Positions 5,467-7,142 of a DNA stretch of 7,142 bases are shown here, in pieces. This stretch comes from Bacteroidota bacterium (GTDB taxonomy: Bacteria; Bacteroidota; Rhodothermia; Rhodothermales; Rubricoccaceae), in assembly GCA_022564455.1 (NCBI GenBank), contig JADFLK010000110.1:1-7142 (forward strand). Reading direction: 5' to 3'. Each line of letters opens with the position of its first letter. The first letter of the stretch is position 1. Under the pieces are notes generated by a model. That model was not told the origin of the DNA. It did no database searches and was given only the letters and a program-made list of their open reading frames with translations. The translations under genes were made by a program, and so were the position numbers.

Positions 5467-5470
5467 ATTT

Positions 5471-5597
5471 GATTTCGGATTTCGGATTGTTGATTTCGGA
5501 TTGCGCTAAGTCTGGGTTGATTGCGAAACGATGGCCGATTCGACAAACGTGCGATTTGGATCAGCCTGCCGAAATCCAACATCCCAAATCCGAAATC
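5471..5597. repeat. Inverted-repeat element built of GATTTCGG units between thiolase and hbd
   Basis: The 29-base arms at 5471-5499 and 5569-5597 are reverse complements at 25 of 29 positions and are made of AATCCGAAATC-type units. The loop is 69 bases. The element fills most of the 162-base thiolase-hbd gap and begins 4 bases upstream of the hbd start codon. Such AT-richer intergenic repeats are common in many environmental genomes and look like small non-coding repeat elements. In RNA the arms could form a long stem that would affect hbd translation or 3'-end stability of the thiolase message. No open reading frame of interest lies inside. Confidence 0.8.
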
Positions 5598-5628
5598 GGC
5601 AAAGCTGAATCTCCCACCCCACCGAGTT

Positions 5629-6798
5629 CTAGCGTTCCACAATAATCGCCGTCGCTTCGCCGCCGCCGATGCAGATGGCTGCGAGGCCGCGCCTGGCGTC
5701 GCGCTGCTGCATGGCGTAGAGAAGCGTGGTGAGGATGCGCGCGCCGGATGCGCCGATCGGGTGGCCGATTGCAACCGATCCACCGTTGACGTTCAGTTTC
5801 TCCGTGGGAATGCCGAGGGCGTCCTGCGCGGCGAGGCTGACCACCGCGAACGCCTCGTTGATCTCGAACAGGTCGATATCACCGAGCGTGAGGCCCGCCT
5901 TGGCGAGCACTTTTTCGATAGCGGCGATGGGCGCCGTGGTAAATTCGACCGGCTTCTGCGAGTGCTGAGCCGTGGCCACGATCTTCGCCATCGGCGTCTT
6001 GCCGTTGGCCGCAGCCCACTCCTCCGACGCCACGACCAACGCCGCGGCGCCATCATTGATCGTTGACGCATTTGCGGCGGTTACCGTGCCTTCCTTTGTA
6101 AACACGGCGCGGAGTTGCGGGATCTTGTCGAAGTTGGTCTTGAACGGCTCTTCGTCCTTCTCCACCACCGTGTCTCCCTTGCGGCCTTTGATGGTCACGG
6201 ATACAATCTCGTCCGCGAAGCGCCCTGTCTCCACCGACTCCTGCGCACGCGTGTAACTAAGGATCGAGAACTCGTCCTGGCGCTCTCGCGGCACGCTACA
6301 CGTCTCGGCGCAGAGATCCGCGGCGACGCCCATCGCATTGCCGTCGTAGGCATCGCGGAGCCCATCGTGGAAGAGCGCGTCGATTAGCTCGCTGTTCCCG
6401 TAACCGTAACCATAGCGGCCCTTGGCAAGCAGATACGGCGCCATCGACATGTTCTCCATGCCGCCTGCCACAACCACCTCGTTGTCGCCAGCGCGGATGG
6501 ACTGGTCGGCGAGAAGGACGGTCTTCATCCCCGACCCACACACTTTGTTGACGGTCATGCACGGCACGGAATCCGGAACGCCGGCATGGATCGCGGCCTG
6601 CCGCGCAGGTGCCTGCCCGACGCCTGCGGCCAGCACGCAGCCCATCAAGACTTCGCTGACATCGCCCGCATCAACACCAGCGCGCTCGATTGCGCCTTTG
6701 ATGGCCGTGGCGCCAAGCTGTGGCGCCGGGACTTTTGAAAGGGAGCCACCGAACGACCCGACAGGCGTACGGGCAGCGGAGAGAATGACGGAAGCCAT
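5629..6798 (-). CDS. atoB: Acetyl-CoA C-acetyltransferase (thiolase II)
   Basis: A complete 389-residue thiolase, the normal length. It condenses two acetyl-CoA to acetoacetyl-CoA or runs in reverse for thiolysis. The nucleophilic cysteine is Cys87 in NKVCGSGMK. The second-half motifs are NEAFA (314-318), GHPIGASGAR with His346, and CIGGGEATA with the proton-transfer Cys376. The QAPARQAAIHAG and GGMENMS segments are typical of the acetoacetyl-CoA (biosynthetic) class, but substrate range cannot be settled from sequence. The ATG at 6798 gives the standard MASVILSAARTPVGSFGG beginning; the sequence before it (CCCACCAGAAAC) has no Shine-Dalgarno. A TAATTTG on the minus strand (6843-6837) is a weak resemblance to a Bacteroidota -7 box. 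The hbd gene follows on the same strand, so the two enzymes make or degrade 3-hydroxybutyryl-CoA together. Confidence 0.97.
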   Translation of the reverse strand: MASVILSAARTPVGSFGGSLSKVPAPQLGATAIKGAIERAGVDAGDVSEVLMGCVLAAGVGQAPARQAAIHAGVPDSVPCMTVNKVCGSGMKTVLLADQSIRAGDNEVVVAGGMENMSMAPYLLAKGRYGYGYGNSELIDALFHDGLRDAYDGNAMGVAADLCAETCSVPRERQDEFSILSYTRAQESVETGRFADEIVSVTIKGRKGDTVVEKDEEPFKTNFDKIPQLRAVFTKEGTVTAANASTINDGAAALVVASEEWAAANGKTPMAKIVATAQHSQKPVEFTTAPIAAIEKVLAKAGLTLGDIDLFEINEAFAVVSLAAQDALGIPTEKLNVNGGSVAIGHPIGASGARILTTLLYAMQQRDARRGLAAICIGGGEATAIIVER

Positions 6799-7034
6799 GT
6801 TTCTGGTGGGAAAGAGGGTTTGAGAATGCTTTTCGCCAAATTACCCGGAACCGCTGTGGGGAGGGTTCAGGGGAAATGAAAAACGAGTAGGGACGATTCA
6901 CGAATCTCCCCTGCGAGGATGCGTTGACGCAACGACAATTGATGCGGGTGCTTCGTCATTCGCCCCTGCCGTCCTTCCCTCTCTGTTTCCTGAACGATGT
7001 ACGCCCGCTCAACCGCCATTCTTCCCAGTGCTCG
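6799..7034. other. 236-base intergenic region between panC and thiolase
   Basis: I see no credible gene, RNA or strong terminator here. The region probably holds the thiolase promoter. It includes a small symmetric sequence at 6920-6934 (TGCGTTGACGCAACG; arms CGTTG/CAACG or TGCGT/ACGCA) about 120 bases upstream of the thiolase start, and purine-rich or pyrimidine-rich stretches such as CCTTCCCTCTCTG. None of these is strong enough to be named a site. Confidence 0.5.
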
Positions 7035-7142
7035 TCATTGGGCAATTTCGAGCGTGGTGTTGTCAATCAAACGCGTGTCGCCAAAGAACACCGCCAGCGC
7101 CGCGAGGTAGTGGCCCTGTCGGAGGGTTCTTACGGGTTGGAG
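7035..7142 (-). CDS. panC: Pantothenate synthetase, C-terminal end, cut by window edge
   Basis: Only the last 35 residues plus a TGA stop are visible; the gene continues beyond 7142. The minus strand ends in HYLAALAVFFGDTRLIDN followed by TTLEIAQ. The segment GDTRLIDN close to the C-terminus matches the characteristic ending of PanC (E. coli PanC ends with LGDARLIDNKMVELA). The enzyme joins pantoate and beta-alanine with ATP to make pantothenate, the CoA precursor. All catalytic residues are outside the window, so activity cannot be judged. Thiolase follows on the same strand after 236 bases, which is long for a single operon. Confidence 0.8.
   Translation of the reverse strand, partial: LQPVRTLRQGHYLAALAVFFGDTRLIDNTTLEIAQ

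Noticed and set aside
6920..6934. Short symmetric sequence upstream of thiolase as a possible fatty-acid regulator operator.
   Set aside because: The arms are only 5 bp, overlap in two registers and match no operator I can name with confidence.

Overview
The window looks like ordinary chromosomal DNA from a GC-rich, Gram-negative-type bacterium. It encodes a lipoprotein with a lipobox and a secreted protein. Most start codons lack a convincing Shine-Dalgarno sequence, and the intergenic DNA carries AATCCGAAATC-type and purine/pyrimidine-type repeats. Together these fit a Bacteroidota/Rhodothermota-like lineage, but no phylogenetic marker is complete enough to be sure, so the taxonomic guess is weak. 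No phage, CRISPR, tRNA or rRNA was seen, and I found no convincing new multi-gene system. The unusual material is in the intergenic and relic DNA between 3.5 and 4.7 kb and at 5.5 kb.

Layout. At the left edge the start of a HAD-family hydrolase runs leftward out of the window (1-254, minus). Divergent from it are a PhoH-family ATPase (343-1185, plus) and, 9 bases later, a metallo-beta-lactamase-fold hydrolase (1195-1983, plus). The latter meets an opposing three-gene unit tail to tail, with the two stop codons sharing the tetranucleotide CTAG. That minus-strand unit reads, in transcription order, a small cysteine-rich lipoprotein (3508-3056), a NudL-type CoA pyrophosphatase (3056-2412, coupled by TGATG) and a membrane-anchored protein with two ribosomal L7/L12 C-terminal-like domains (2387-1980).

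A secreted protein with an acidic Asp-Pro-Pro-Glu tandem repeat and a four-cysteine tail follows (3780-4472, plus). It lies between two direct repeats of about 120 bp. The right-hand repeat is the 3' end of the downstream hbd gene plus a short spacer plus the first codons of what looks like a short-chain dehydrogenase (SDR) gene. The left-hand repeat is a decayed version of the same arrangement. This suggests a past duplication or insertion that broke an hbd-SDR gene pair.

The right third is a minus-strand acyl-CoA module: the 3' end of panC (pantothenate synthetase), then an acetyl-CoA acetyltransferase (thiolase), then 3-hydroxybutyryl-CoA dehydrogenase. The last two catalyse consecutive steps: two acetyl-CoA to acetoacetyl-CoA, then to 3-hydroxybutyryl-CoA, or the reverse in degradation. 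PanC (pantothenate, the CoA precursor) and the NudL-type CoA pyrophosphatase give the window a loose CoA theme, which may be coincidental. A 127-bp inverted-repeat element separates thiolase from hbd.
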